Positions 30,350 through 39,022 of a stretch of 64,000 nucleotides of DNA are shown here, piece by piece. The notes under the pieces were generated by a model. It was given only the letters and a program-made list of their open reading frames with translations, had not been told where the DNA came from and ran no database searches. A program made the position numbers and the translations under genes. Source of the DNA: Alphaproteobacteria bacterium (GTDB lineage: Bacteria > Pseudomonadota > Alphaproteobacteria > Caulobacterales > Maricaulaceae). The stretch is taken from contig JAJRSJ010000037.1 in NCBI GenBank assembly GCA_024278855.1, positions 16,193-80,192 on the forward strand, written 5' to 3'. Positions within the stretch are counted from its first letter, which is position 1, and the number at the start of each line of letters is the position of its first letter.

Positions 30350-31426
30350 ATGGGCGCTTACGGGCTAAAAACCCACATATGGAACTATAATCTCAAGAGC
30401 ATTCTCTTGTTGGTTTTATTCCCCGTGCTAATCCTTGGCTTGGTTTACGCCGGGCTTTTGCTCTGGGCCGGATATGTGGAAGGGCGTAGTACATATGGCG
30501 GTTTTGCCTTTGCGGCTGACGCCATGCCCACGGCTATCCCCATGACATTGGCCGGGGTTGGGGCTTGGTTCGGCGTTGCGTTTATGGGCCATCAGGCGCT
30601 GATTGACCGGGCCACCAAGGCCAAATCCGTTTCCGCTAACGAAGAACCACGGGCCTATAAACTGCTTGAAAATCTGTGTATATCGCGCGGCATTATCACG
30701 CCAAGGCTCAAAATCATCGATACTGATGTGATGAACGCCTATGCGAGCGGTATTCGCAGCAAAAATTACACCATCACCTTGACACGCGGGCTGATGAGCG
30801 CCCTTGACGACGATGAACTGGAGGCGGTGATTGCCCACGAATTGACCCATATCCGCAATAAAGATGTGCGCTTGTTGGTCATTTCGGTGATTTTTGTCGG
30901 CATAATTTCGTTTTTCGGCGAAGGCGTGGTGCGCGGCATGTTTCGCACCAATATGGGCCGCACCACACGTTCGCGCCGCAGCGGCGAGGGTAATGCGGCC
31001 GTGTTGATTGTAATCGCTTTGGTCATCATTATTATCGCCTACGCGTTGGCTATGCTAATCCGCTTTGCCTTGTCGCGCAAACGGGAATATCTGGCCGATG
31101 CAGGTTCGGTAGAATTGACTAAAAACCCGGACGCCATGATCCGGGCTTTACAAAAAATATCCGGCAATGCCAAACTGGATGCGCCTGCGGATATTCGCGA
31201 AATGGCCATAGAAAACCCGCGCACCGGTATATCCGACTGGTTTGCCACCCATCCGCCAATCGCAAAACGCATCGCCGCTTTGGTGAAATTCGCGGGCGGC
31301 AGGGAGGGAAGTAAAAGCCGCGCCAAGCGCCGCCCACCGCCTTCAAGACAAGCACAACAAATAAAAAGACAGGCCAAACAAACAAAACCACGCGGGCCAT
31401 TTGGCAGGCGCGGGCCAGGTGCATGA
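30350..31426 (+). CDS. M48-family membrane metalloprotease (HtpX-like)
   Basis: A 358-residue integral membrane zinc protease. Two N-terminal helices are followed by the catalytic IAHELTHIRNKD (HELTH at residues 163-167) and further helices; the third zinc ligand is the Glu of REYLADAGSVEL. The C-terminal ~40 residues are a basic, Arg/Lys/Pro-rich tail, longer than in HtpX. Family members degrade misfolded membrane proteins. It forms a two-gene unit with lemA. Confidence 0.9.
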   Translation: MGAYGLKTHIWNYNLKSILLLVLFPVLILGLVYAGLLLWAGYVEGRSTYGGFAFAADAMPTAIPMTLAGVGAWFGVAFMGHQALIDRATKAKSVSANEEPRAYKLLENLCISRGIITPRLKIIDTDVMNAYASGIRSKNYTITLTRGLMSALDDDELEAVIAHELTHIRNKDVRLLVISVIFVGIISFFGEGVVRGMFRTNMGRTTRSRRSGEGNAAVLIVIALVIIIIAYALAMLIRFALSRKREYLADAGSVELTKNPDAMIRALQKISGNAKLDAPADIREMAIENPRTGISDWFATHPPIAKRIAALVKFAGGREGSKSRAKRRPPPSRQAQQIKRQAKQTKPRGPFGRRGPGA

Positions 31427-31533
31427 TGGTTATATAATGTAATCGCAAATTTAACACAAAGTTTACTTTACATACCTGTCCGCATCATTACTGTTTATCA
31501 ATAAAGCAATTTTAGGGAATTAGGGAAATGGTT

Positions 31534-32994
31534 ATGAGAAAATTTTTATTGGTAACATCGGCAATACTGGCACTGGCGGCTTGTTCGCCCAAGACCACAA
31601 TTCCGGATGTGATGGTTGCAGGCTTTACCAAGGTCGAAACCGTATCGGCCAAAAGCGGCGAAATCGCTATTCCCTACACCAAATATGAAATGGATAACGG
31701 CTTGACGGTTATTCTGGCGCCCGATAGTTCCGACCCGCTTGTCCATGTGGATGTGACTTATCATGTAGGTTCAGGCCGCGAGGAGGCGGGCAAATCCGGT
31801 TTCGCGCATTTTTTCGAGCATATGCAGTTCCAAGGCTCTGATAATGTCGCCGACGAGCAGCATTTTGCTTTGATCACGGAAAGCGGTGGTACGCTAAACG
31901 GTACCACCAATACCGACCGAACCAATTATTTCGAGACCGTCCCCAATAACCAGTTGGAGCGCATGTTGTGGTTGGAGGCTGACCGTATGGGTTTCTTCCT
32001 GGACGCAGTGACCTCGGAAAAGTTTGAAACCCAGCGCGAAACCGTTAAAAACGAGCGCGGCCAACGGGTTGATAATCGTCCTTACGGCCTGTTGTGGGAA
32101 AAAGTCAGTCAGGCCCTCTATCCTGAAGGCCATCCCTATTCATGGCCGGTTATTGGTTATATGGTGGATTTGGACCGCTCTAACCTTGATGATCTCAAGC
32201 GGTTTTTCTTGCGTTGGTACGGCCCTAATAATGCGTCTTTGACCATTGGCGGTGATTTCGACCCGCAGCAGGCTTTGGAATGGGTTGATAAATATTTCGG
32301 CGGCATCCCGCGCGGCCCCGAAGTGAAAGACCCGGTTTATACCCCGGTGACTTTGGAGGCAGACCGTTATATTTCCTATGAGGATAATATTGCCCTGCCT
32401 TTGATGTATATGTCTTGGCCAACCGTGCATGCGTTCCACGGGGACGAAGCGCCATTGGATGTGTTGATGGATATTATCGGCAGCGGTAAAACCTCCATAC
32501 TCTATAAAAACATGGTCAAGCCGGGCCTCGCAGTCCAGGCCAGTGCCGGGCACAATTGTGCGGAGCTGAGCTGTTCATTCACCATGCTGGCTTTACCGAC
32601 GCCGGGAAATTCTCTGGCTAATCTTGAGAAAATTGCTAGGGCGTCTTTGGCCGAATTTGAAGAGCGCGGCGGTGCCAATGATGACGATATTGAACGGGTG
32701 AAAGCCGGGATTGTATCTGGCAAAGTGTTTGGCCTTGAAAGCGTTTCGGGCAAGGTTTCCCAACTGGCGCGTTATGAATATATGCGCGGCAATCCGGATT
32801 ATATTGGGCAGGACATTGCGCGCTACGAAAATGTCACCAAGGCCGATGTGATGCGGGTTTACGAAAAGTATATCAAAGACAAGCCGGCCGTGATTTTAAG
32901 CATTGTTGCCAAGGGTAAGGGCGCGGATATTATCAAGGCGGATACCTGGTCTATGTATGAGCGCAATATCCCGGAAAATTCCGGCGAAGAGTAA
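31534..32994 (+). CDS. M16-family zinc peptidase lipoprotein (catalytic half)
   Basis: A 486-residue insulinase/pitrilysin-type protease. A signal ending LALAAC gives a lipoprotein. The inverted zinc motif HFFEH lies ~60 residues after the lipobox, and the downstream glutamate lies in the TETVKNERGQRVDN region. The start ATG 31534 is chosen because AGGG sits 8 nt upstream; ATG 31528 is too close to it. The frame ends at TAA 32992-32994, yet the next gene is in the same frame 6 nt later, so the two may once have been, or in truth be, a single ~950-residue two-domain M16 protein. Confidence 0.9.
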   Translation: MRKFLLVTSAILALAACSPKTTIPDVMVAGFTKVETVSAKSGEIAIPYTKYEMDNGLTVILAPDSSDPLVHVDVTYHVGSGREEAGKSGFAHFFEHMQFQGSDNVADEQHFALITESGGTLNGTTNTDRTNYFETVPNNQLERMLWLEADRMGFFLDAVTSEKFETQRETVKNERGQRVDNRPYGLLWEKVSQALYPEGHPYSWPVIGYMVDLDRSNLDDLKRFFLRWYGPNNASLTIGGDFDPQQALEWVDKYFGGIPRGPEVKDPVYTPVTLEADRYISYEDNIALPLMYMSWPTVHAFHGDEAPLDVLMDIIGSGKTSILYKNMVKPGLAVQASAGHNCAELSCSFTMLALPTPGNSLANLEKIARASLAEFEERGGANDDDIERVKAGIVSGKVFGLESVSGKVSQLARYEYMRGNPDYIGQDIARYENVTKADVMRVYEKYIKDKPAVILSIVAKGKGADIIKADTWSMYERNIPENSGEE

Positions 32995-33000
32995 CTTGCC

Positions 33001-34389
33001 TTGCGCCCTGGCACATCTGATTTCGCCCGTTCCGTCATTCCGCCGTCCGGGCCAAATCCGGTTATTAACGTGCCGGAAGTTTATACGGCCACAACCGATA
33101 ACGGCATTAAAATCACCGGTGCGGTAAACGCGGAAGTTCCGACCACGACTATACGCTTGCGCATTCCGGCCGGCCAAACCCGCGAAGGGTTGGACAAATT
33201 GGGCTTGGCGCGGATCACAGCCCAAATGTTAAGCGAGGCCACCAATGACCACACGGCGGAAGAACTTTCCAACGAGTTGCGAAAAATGGGATCAAGCATT
33301 AGTGTTAATGTTGGCGATAACTTTGCCGGATTGAACATCCGTTCCCTGACCAGCAATCTTGACCGGACCTTGGAAATTGCTTTAGAAAAATTGACCCAAC
33401 CAAAATTTGCTGAAGATGATTTTAAGCGTCAGCAAAAACAAACCATAGAGGGCTTGAAAAACGCTAAGAAAAACGCTGGCACCACGGCGACCAATGTGTT
33501 CACACAGATTTTATTTGGCATGGACAACACTTTTGCCAGACCGGACGGTGGCACAATCGCCACGGTCAGCAAGTTGACCGCCTCCGATGCCAAGGCGTTT
33601 TACGACACGACTTACGGCCCGGTTGGCAGTGATATTCAGGTGGTCAGTAATTTACCGAGCGGTGAAATTATCAAAAAGCTTGGTATATTTGGCGCTTGGG
33701 CCGGGGCCAATAGGGATGCAGCAGCGCTTAAACCCTACCCAGATCTACAAGCCGGGACATTATATTTTATTGACAAGCCGGACGCGGCCCAAAGCGAAAT
33801 CCGCATTGGCAAGCGGGCTTTGAATTATGATGCGACGGGCGAATTTTTCGCGGCAGAGTTGATGAATTATAATCTCGGCGGGGCATTTAACTCGCGCATA
33901 AATCTTAATCTGCGCGAAGACAAAGGTTATACTTACGGGGCGCGGTCGTTCTTTTACGGCAATGACTACCGGGGTGCATACAGGGCGCAAGCGGCGGTTC
34001 GGGCCGACACGACAGTGGATTCGATTAAGCAATTTGTCATGGAAATTAACAATTTTCAAAAAGACGGCATGAGCGAAAAAGAACTGGCGTTTTTGAAAAA
34101 CTCTCTGGGCCAAAGGGATGCTCGCGCTTACGAAACCCCGCGCCAGAAACTTGGCTATTTATCCGAGATCGCCAATTATAATCTCGAGCCGGATTTTGTC
34201 ACACAGCAAAACGAAGTTTTGCAAGCCGCAACCCGGGACGAATTGAACGCTCTGGCTGCCAAACACCTTAAATACGGCGAGATGATTTTGGTCGTGGTCG
34301 GTGACAAGAAAAAGCTCTGGGATGATTTGAAAGCCTTGGGCAATCCAATGGTCGAGCTTGACGCCGACGGCAATATTGTCGGGGAGTAG
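33001..34389 (+). CDS. M16-family peptidase, non-catalytic partner half
   Basis: A 462-residue M16 domain pair that lacks an HxxEH motif at the expected place (LGLARITAQMLSEATNDHT instead), as in the inactive partner subunit or C-terminal half of M16 proteins. No signal peptide is present, and the only available start is a TTG at 33001 with no good ribosome site, in the same frame as the upstream gene. The late RINLNLREDKGYTYGARSFFYG segment, typical of M16 C-terminal halves, is intact. If separate, it would have to be exported through its partner, which is odd; a single stop-interrupted gene explains this better. Confidence 0.82.
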   Translation: MRPGTSDFARSVIPPSGPNPVINVPEVYTATTDNGIKITGAVNAEVPTTTIRLRIPAGQTREGLDKLGLARITAQMLSEATNDHTAEELSNELRKMGSSISVNVGDNFAGLNIRSLTSNLDRTLEIALEKLTQPKFAEDDFKRQQKQTIEGLKNAKKNAGTTATNVFTQILFGMDNTFARPDGGTIATVSKLTASDAKAFYDTTYGPVGSDIQVVSNLPSGEIIKKLGIFGAWAGANRDAAALKPYPDLQAGTLYFIDKPDAAQSEIRIGKRALNYDATGEFFAAELMNYNLGGAFNSRINLNLREDKGYTYGARSFFYGNDYRGAYRAQAAVRADTTVDSIKQFVMEINNFQKDGMSEKELAFLKNSLGQRDARAYETPRQKLGYLSEIANYNLEPDFVTQQNEVLQAATRDELNALAAKHLKYGEMILVVVGDKKKLWDDLKALGNPMVELDADGNIVGE

Positions 34390-34438
34390 AAAGATAAGGT
34401 CAGTTGCACTGCGCCCCTAAACGCTCTAAGCTCTTTAG

Positions 34439-34468
34439 ACACATGTTTTATGGACACATGTTTTATGG
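34439..34468. repeat. 15-bp tandem duplication
   Basis: ACACATGTTTTATGG occurs twice in direct succession just upstream of the beta-helix gene. It is one of several short duplications in intergenic DNA here. Confidence 0.85.
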
Positions 34469-34492
34469 ACTAGAGAAAAAATGGGGGCGGGT

Positions 34493-35737
34493 ATGCTCAA
34501 ACGAATTTTTATTGCAGGGGCGGTTTTGGCTTTACTGTCGGGGGGCGGCAATGGGGGCGAGAAGGGCGAAAGCTCTAATCAGGCTAGCGGCCAAATTGTT
34601 GAAATTGCCCCCGGCGAAAATTTTGCCAACCGCCTACAAGAGGCTTTGATCACGGCTTCGAAGGGCAGCACAATCGTCATGCCGGCCGGGACATATCAAT
34701 TTAGCGACGGGCTATCCTTGGACATTACAGGCGTGACTTTGCGCGGCGCCGGCCAGGACAAGACATTTTTGGACTTTTCCGGCCAAATCGGGGCCGGGGA
34801 GGGCTTGTTGGTGACTTCCGCCGATGTGGTTCTCAAGGATTTTACCATTTATGACACGGCTGGCGACGGCATAAAATCCAAGGGTGCGGACGGCATCATA
34901 TACCGGGACGTGACGGTTGAATGGCGCGGTGACCCAAAGACCAGCAACGGCGCTTACGGGGTGTATCCGGTGGAAAGCAAAAATGTGTTGGTGGAGCGAG
35001 TGACGGTACGCGGTGCATCTGACGCCGGGATTTATGTGGGCCAGTCCAGTCATATTATTGTGCGAAATTCACTGGCGGAATATAATGTTGCCGGGATCGA
35101 GATTGAAAATTCAAGCTATGCAGATGTCTACGGCAATATAACGCGCCATAATACAGGCGGAATTTTGGTGTTTGATTTACCAAACCTGCCGATTATGGGC
35201 GGGCACTCCACCCGGATTTATGACAATGATATTTATGACAACAACACTATAAATTTCGCACCGCCCGGCAATATTGTCGCAACCGTACCTTCGGGGACCG
35301 GGGTGATTATTATGGCCAATGAAAATGTCCATATTTGTGGCAATCGGTTTGCCAATAACCGCACGGTTCAGATTGTGGTTGGAGCATATCAGGAAAAATT
35401 TGACGACGATAATTACAACCCCTTGCCGCGCAATATCAGCATTCGCGGTAATAGCTATGCGGGCGGCGGTGATGATCCCCAAGGCTTGATGGCCATGTTT
35501 GCAAAAGGCTTTGGTGGTAAATTGCCGCCTATTGTCTGGGACGGGGTGACGGCATGGGGCGGCGGCGTAAATATTGATGTGAATATGTCCATATCCGAGC
35601 CGCAAACCGTCGGGTTTCTCAATCTCGGATTAGGCAGCTATCCGCTCAACCCACTTAAAATAAGACCTAGCACCGACAGGCCTGCCGGTACGGCCAAGCC
35701 TGAACCGGCAAAGATAAGCTTGGCACAGGACCAATAA
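34493..35737 (+). CDS. Parallel beta-helix repeat protein, exported
   Basis: A 414-residue protein with an N-terminal hydrophobic signal (MLKRIFIAGAVLALLSGG). Where a lipobox Cys would be expected (LSGCG in relatives is my expectation) the sequence has Gly, so anchoring is uncertain. The body is made of short right-handed beta-helix turns rich in GI, N and V (for example DAGIYVGQSSHIIVRNSLAEYNVAGIEIENSSY), as in pectate-lyase-like and NosD/CASH proteins. The start at 34493 is preferred to 34481 because G-rich sequence precedes it. It is paired with the diheme cytochrome gene 1 nt downstream, an arrangement I recall as a recurring two-gene set of unknown function (Shewanella SO_2930 neighbourhood). 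Confidence 0.8.
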   Translation: MLKRIFIAGAVLALLSGGGNGGEKGESSNQASGQIVEIAPGENFANRLQEALITASKGSTIVMPAGTYQFSDGLSLDITGVTLRGAGQDKTFLDFSGQIGAGEGLLVTSADVVLKDFTIYDTAGDGIKSKGADGIIYRDVTVEWRGDPKTSNGAYGVYPVESKNVLVERVTVRGASDAGIYVGQSSHIIVRNSLAEYNVAGIEIENSSYADVYGNITRHNTGGILVFDLPNLPIMGGHSTRIYDNDIYDNNTINFAPPGNIVATVPSGTGVIIMANENVHICGNRFANNRTVQIVVGAYQEKFDDDNYNPLPRNISIRGNSYAGGGDDPQGLMAMFAKGFGGKLPPIVWDGVTAWGGGVNIDVNMSISEPQTVGFLNLGLGSYPLNPLKIRPSTDRPAGTAKPEPAKISLAQDQ

Positions 35738-35738
35738 T

Positions 35739-36797
35739 ATGCGGGGCGTCTTTGGTTTGGTGTTGGCGTTCGTGTTCAGCGCCTGCCAACAATCTGGCCC
35801 GGATATGGCGGTTGTTCTGGCCGACAAGCCTGCGGCTTTTTTGGCCGATTACGGTTTGTTTACAGACGGCGCCGCCGACAAACCTCACATCAGGGTTGCG
35901 GCCTATGATCTGGTCAATCCTTTATTTACTGATTATGCGACCAAGCACCGCTATGTATTTGTACCCAAAGGCACAACTGTAAAATATACTGGTGCGAAAT
36001 ATACCGGTGCGAAATATACTGGCGGCGCAGATTTGGATTTTCCGGTTGGCACTGTGTTGGTCAAAACATTCGCCTATGCCCCGGATATGAGACAGCCGGA
36101 TGTAGAGCCTTATAAAATCGAAACAAGATTGCTGATCCGCAAAGCACAGGGCTGGACGGCGGCGCCCTATGTATGGAACAAGGAACAGACCCAGGCCCGC
36201 TACGCCCCGGTTGGGGCGCGTATGGGGATCAAGGCAATTGCCGCTGATGGCAGTAAGCTGGATTTTAGCTACGCCGTGCCAAATGCCAATCAATGTAAAA
36301 CCTGTCATCAATCTGGCCATGATATTATCCCCATCGGCCCCACTGCCGACAATCTAAATCATAAAAACCAGCTTCAACGCTGGGCGCAACAAGGTTTGCT
36401 TAGTCTCGGAGATCTGGACTTGTCGGACCGTTCTCCCATTGCGCCTGTGGGGGACCGTAATTATTCTTTGAACGACCGCGCCCGTGCTTATTTGGATATC
36501 AATTGCGCCCACTGCCACAAACCGGACGGTTCGGCTTCCAATTCCGGTCTGATGTTGCAATGGGGCGAAACCAACCAGGTGCGGCTCGGCATCAATAAAA
36601 ACCCGACCGCCGCCGGGCGCGGCGCAGGCGGTTTGCGCAAAGTCATTACGCCCGGCAATCCGGACACATCCATCATGGCATTTCGCATGCATTCAACCCA
36701 GGCCGGTATTGCCATGCCAGAGTTGGGCAAAACCCTAGAACACAAACAAGGTGTGACATTGATCCGTGACTGGATTGCAACCATGCCCCCAGAATGA
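35739..36797 (+). CDS. SO2930-type diheme c-type cytochrome lipoprotein
   Basis: A 352-residue exported protein with lipobox FSAC. Two haem-binding motifs are present, CKTCH and CAHCH, the second in the DINCAHCHKPDGSASNSGL region that resembles cytochrome domains of PQQ-dehydrogenase-like and planctomycete proteins. A short in-frame 15-bp triple repeat encodes KYTGA-KYTGA-KYTGG near residue 83. It starts 1 nt after the beta-helix gene stop, so the products probably work together in the periplasm, with electron transfer as the likely theme. The specific reaction is unknown. Confidence 0.82.
   Translation: MRGVFGLVLAFVFSACQQSGPDMAVVLADKPAAFLADYGLFTDGAADKPHIRVAAYDLVNPLFTDYATKHRYVFVPKGTTVKYTGAKYTGAKYTGGADLDFPVGTVLVKTFAYAPDMRQPDVEPYKIETRLLIRKAQGWTAAPYVWNKEQTQARYAPVGARMGIKAIAADGSKLDFSYAVPNANQCKTCHQSGHDIIPIGPTADNLNHKNQLQRWAQQGLLSLGDLDLSDRSPIAPVGDRNYSLNDRARAYLDINCAHCHKPDGSASNSGLMLQWGETNQVRLGINKNPTAAGRGAGGLRKVITPGNPDTSIMAFRMHSTQAGIAMPELGKTLEHKQGVTLIRDWIATMPPE
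35982..36026. repeat. 15-bp in-frame triple repeat (KYTGA) in the cytochrome gene
   Basis: AAATATACTGGTGCG occurs at 35982-35996 and, with one change, at 35997-36011; a third, partly diverged copy is at 36012-36026. Each unit is five codons, so copy number can change without loss of frame. Confidence 0.85.
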
Positions 36798-36867
36798 TGC
36801 TTGATGAATGATGCCCCCAAGAATGATGCCCCAAGAGTAATGTTATGCTAAAGGAAGAATGATGTGA

Positions 36868-37022
36868 CGGTCACCATAAATCCGTGGATCCGATTGTAGC
36901 CTTGTGAACCTGATGTACAGGTGGGCGCCGCATAACCGGACCACGATCCGGACAGAGGTAGCTCCCCAAGGTTAATTTAAGGCCCCTAGGTTACATGTTT
37001 CTCACAAAACCAACAGTGACCG
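36868..37022 (-). ncRNA. ssrS: 6S RNA
   Basis: A ~155-nt RNA, read on the minus strand, directly downstream of zapA on the same strand, which is the conserved place for 6S RNA. The ends pair: CGGTCAC (37016-37022) with GTGACCG (36868-36874, minus sense). In the 3' half the sequence CGCCCACCTGTACATCAGG then TTCACAAGGCTAC is the pattern I associate with alphaproteobacterial 6S RNA. The RNA mimics an open promoter and binds housekeeping RNA polymerase in stationary phase. The 5' and 3' ends are approximate. Confidence 0.78.
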
Positions 37023-37091
37023 CCATGGCTAATGTGAGGCTTTGCGGTGGGGAATACAAGAGGGAAAATTGCCAGAAGGCTCTAGAGCGCT

Positions 37092-37451
37092 CTAGCCTTG
37101 CAGTTTTTCGGCCAGACGCTCAATGCGTTTGGCGGCGTCGGCCAGAGCGTCAGCGGCGGTGCTTTCAGATTTTTGGGCACCGGCCAAGGCATCTTCGCTT
37201 TGGCGGCGCAGATCGGCGGTGGCGCTTTGTGCCTGACCTTCAAGGTCTTCGCGCATTTCTTCCATTTCGTCGCTCATGGTAATTGCGGCCATAACCAACA
37301 GGCGCACATCTCCAATTTGGCCAAATTGGTCCGCCAATTTGCGCACACGGGCATCGAGCTTTTCGCCCAAGCGTGTTAAGCGTTCTTCCTCGCCGTCGTC
37401 GCAGCCAAGTGCGTATTTCCGGCCATTGATTTCGAGATTTACCTTGCCCAT
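37092..37451 (-). CDS. zapA: Cell division protein ZapA
   Basis: A 119-residue FtsZ-ring-associated protein. The N-terminal domain (VNLEINGRKYALGCDDGEEERLTRLGEKLDARVRKLADQFGQIGDVRLLVMAAITMSDEM) is canonical, followed by a long C-terminal coiled coil. It stabilises FtsZ filaments by cross-linking. It follows the DUF4164-type coiled-coil gene by 3 nt and precedes 6S RNA. Confidence 0.93.
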   Translation of the reverse strand: MGKVNLEINGRKYALGCDDGEEERLTRLGEKLDARVRKLADQFGQIGDVRLLVMAAITMSDEMEEMREDLEGQAQSATADLRRQSEDALAGAQKSESTAADALADAAKRIERLAEKLQG

Positions 37452-37454
37452 AAT

Positions 37455-37787
37455 CTAGCCCTCACCTTCATTATCAAGGGCTTGTAAGACCTGTGTAATG
37501 ACGGCATCAAGTTCCTGGCTGGTTTCGCCCGCAAGTTTTGAAAATTCTTGTTCGCGGGCCAATAGCCCATCATGTTTGGTTTGAAGTGCGCCCAGTTCAC
37601 CCGCCATTTCATCAAGTTTGCGGGCGCTGTCTGCATCATTGCTGTGTGCATTTTGGGTTTGCTGTTCGAGTTCGTTGATACGGTCGAGCATAGGCGCTAA
37701 TGAAACTTCCAAATTCTTCAACGCCCGCTGCAAGCGGTCTGCCGCATCTTTAATCCCGGAGGTTTGTTTAATGCTAGATTTTGTCAT
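37455..37787 (-). CDS. Coiled-coil protein, DUF4164-type, upstream of zapA
   Basis: A 110-residue protein, nearly all helix with heptad-like pattern (LQRALKNLEVSLAPMLDRINELEQQ...), starting at MTKSSIKQTSG. A longer frame to 37883 exists, but the upstream part does not look like protein. Proteins of this size (DUF4164) are regularly encoded just before zapA in alphaproteobacteria and may act with it in division; this is inference from neighbourhood. Confidence 0.75.
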   Translation of the reverse strand: MTKSSIKQTSGIKDAADRLQRALKNLEVSLAPMLDRINELEQQTQNAHSNDADSARKLDEMAGELGALQTKHDGLLAREQEFSKLAGETSQELDAVITQVLQALDNEGEG

Positions 37788-37993
37788 ATTTTTGCGCCGA
37801 ATCTGCTCTTGTAGACAGAATGGAGCAAGAAACGCTCTAGGCCAAGTGATATTTGTAGTTATATGAGGGCGGCAAATACGCAAATTGATACGAAATTGGT
37901 GGATTTTCGCGCACCACCGCCTATATAGCAGGCACGATTCCTTCTGTTAATATTTTTTATGGGGCTTTTCGCCCATTATTTTGGGGTAGATTT

Positions 37994-39004
37994 ATGACTT
38001 TACGTATTGCCATTAACGGGTTTGGCCGCATTGGGCGTTTGATTGTTCGTGCTGTTGTTGAATACGGCATCAAAGATGTGGAAATTGTTGCGATCAATTC
38101 GCCGGGTAAACTGGAAATGATGGCGCATTTATTGCGTTATGACACCATGCACGGCCGGTTTTGCAATGACGTAAAAATTCAGCCCGGCGAAATGGATTTT
38201 GGTTTGGGCAAAGTTCGCATCACCCATGAGCGTAATCCGGCCGATATTGACTGGGGCACCCTTGATGTGGATGTGGTCATGGAATGCTCGGGTTATTTTC
38301 GTGATCGGGCCGGCAATCAATTGCATTTGGACGGGGGCGCCAAAAGCGTATTGGTTTCAGCGCCGGCCAAGGGCATGGACAATACCGTTGTTTACGGGGT
38401 CAATGAAGCGGATTTAAGCGCTAGTGATTTAATGGTGTCTTGCGCGTCGTGTACGACCAATTGTTTGGCACCATTGGCCAAGGTTTTACTGGAATCGGTC
38501 GGTATTCGCCGCGGCTTTATGACCACTATTCATTCCTATACACTGGACCAAAGAATTTTGGACAGCTCCCACAAAGACATGTACCGGGCCAGGGCGGCCG
38601 CGCAAAACATGATTCCCACTTCAACCGGGGCCGCCAATGCGGTTGGCTTGGTCTTGCCGGAATTATTGGGTAAATTGCACGGCTCCGCTATTCGCGTACC
38701 CGTCGCCAATGTGTCATTGGTGGATTTGGCTTTCCAACCTGACCGCGAAACTAGTCCTGAGGAGCTGAACGCATTTGTTAAAGCGGCGGCGGACGGGCCA
38801 CTGAAAGGCGTCCTTAGATATACCGAGGAACCATTGGTGTCGTCTGATATCAACCACGACCCCCATTCGACAGTATTTGCCGCGCCGCTGACCGAAGTTC
38901 TGCATAAGGATTTGGTTAAAGTCATTGCTTGGTATGACAATGAATGGGGTTTTGCCAACCGGATGATCGATGTGGCAAAGGTGATGCAAACCGCACAAAG
39001 CTAG
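37994..39004 (+). CDS. gap: Type I glyceraldehyde-3-phosphate dehydrogenase
   Basis: A 336-residue glycolytic enzyme. The Rossmann start INGFGRIGRLIVRAV and the catalytic SCASCTTNCLAPL (Cys) are present, as is the final WYDNEWGFANRM. It is followed by pgk 18 nt later, forming a glycolytic gap-pgk unit. Confidence 0.97.
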   Translation: MTLRIAINGFGRIGRLIVRAVVEYGIKDVEIVAINSPGKLEMMAHLLRYDTMHGRFCNDVKIQPGEMDFGLGKVRITHERNPADIDWGTLDVDVVMECSGYFRDRAGNQLHLDGGAKSVLVSAPAKGMDNTVVYGVNEADLSASDLMVSCASCTTNCLAPLAKVLLESVGIRRGFMTTIHSYTLDQRILDSSHKDMYRARAAAQNMIPTSTGAANAVGLVLPELLGKLHGSAIRVPVANVSLVDLAFQPDRETSPEELNAFVKAAADGPLKGVLRYTEEPLVSSDINHDPHSTVFAAPLTEVLHKDLVKVIAWYDNEWGFANRMIDVAKVMQTAQS

Positions 39005-39022
39005 ACCCTAGTTGATTTTATT

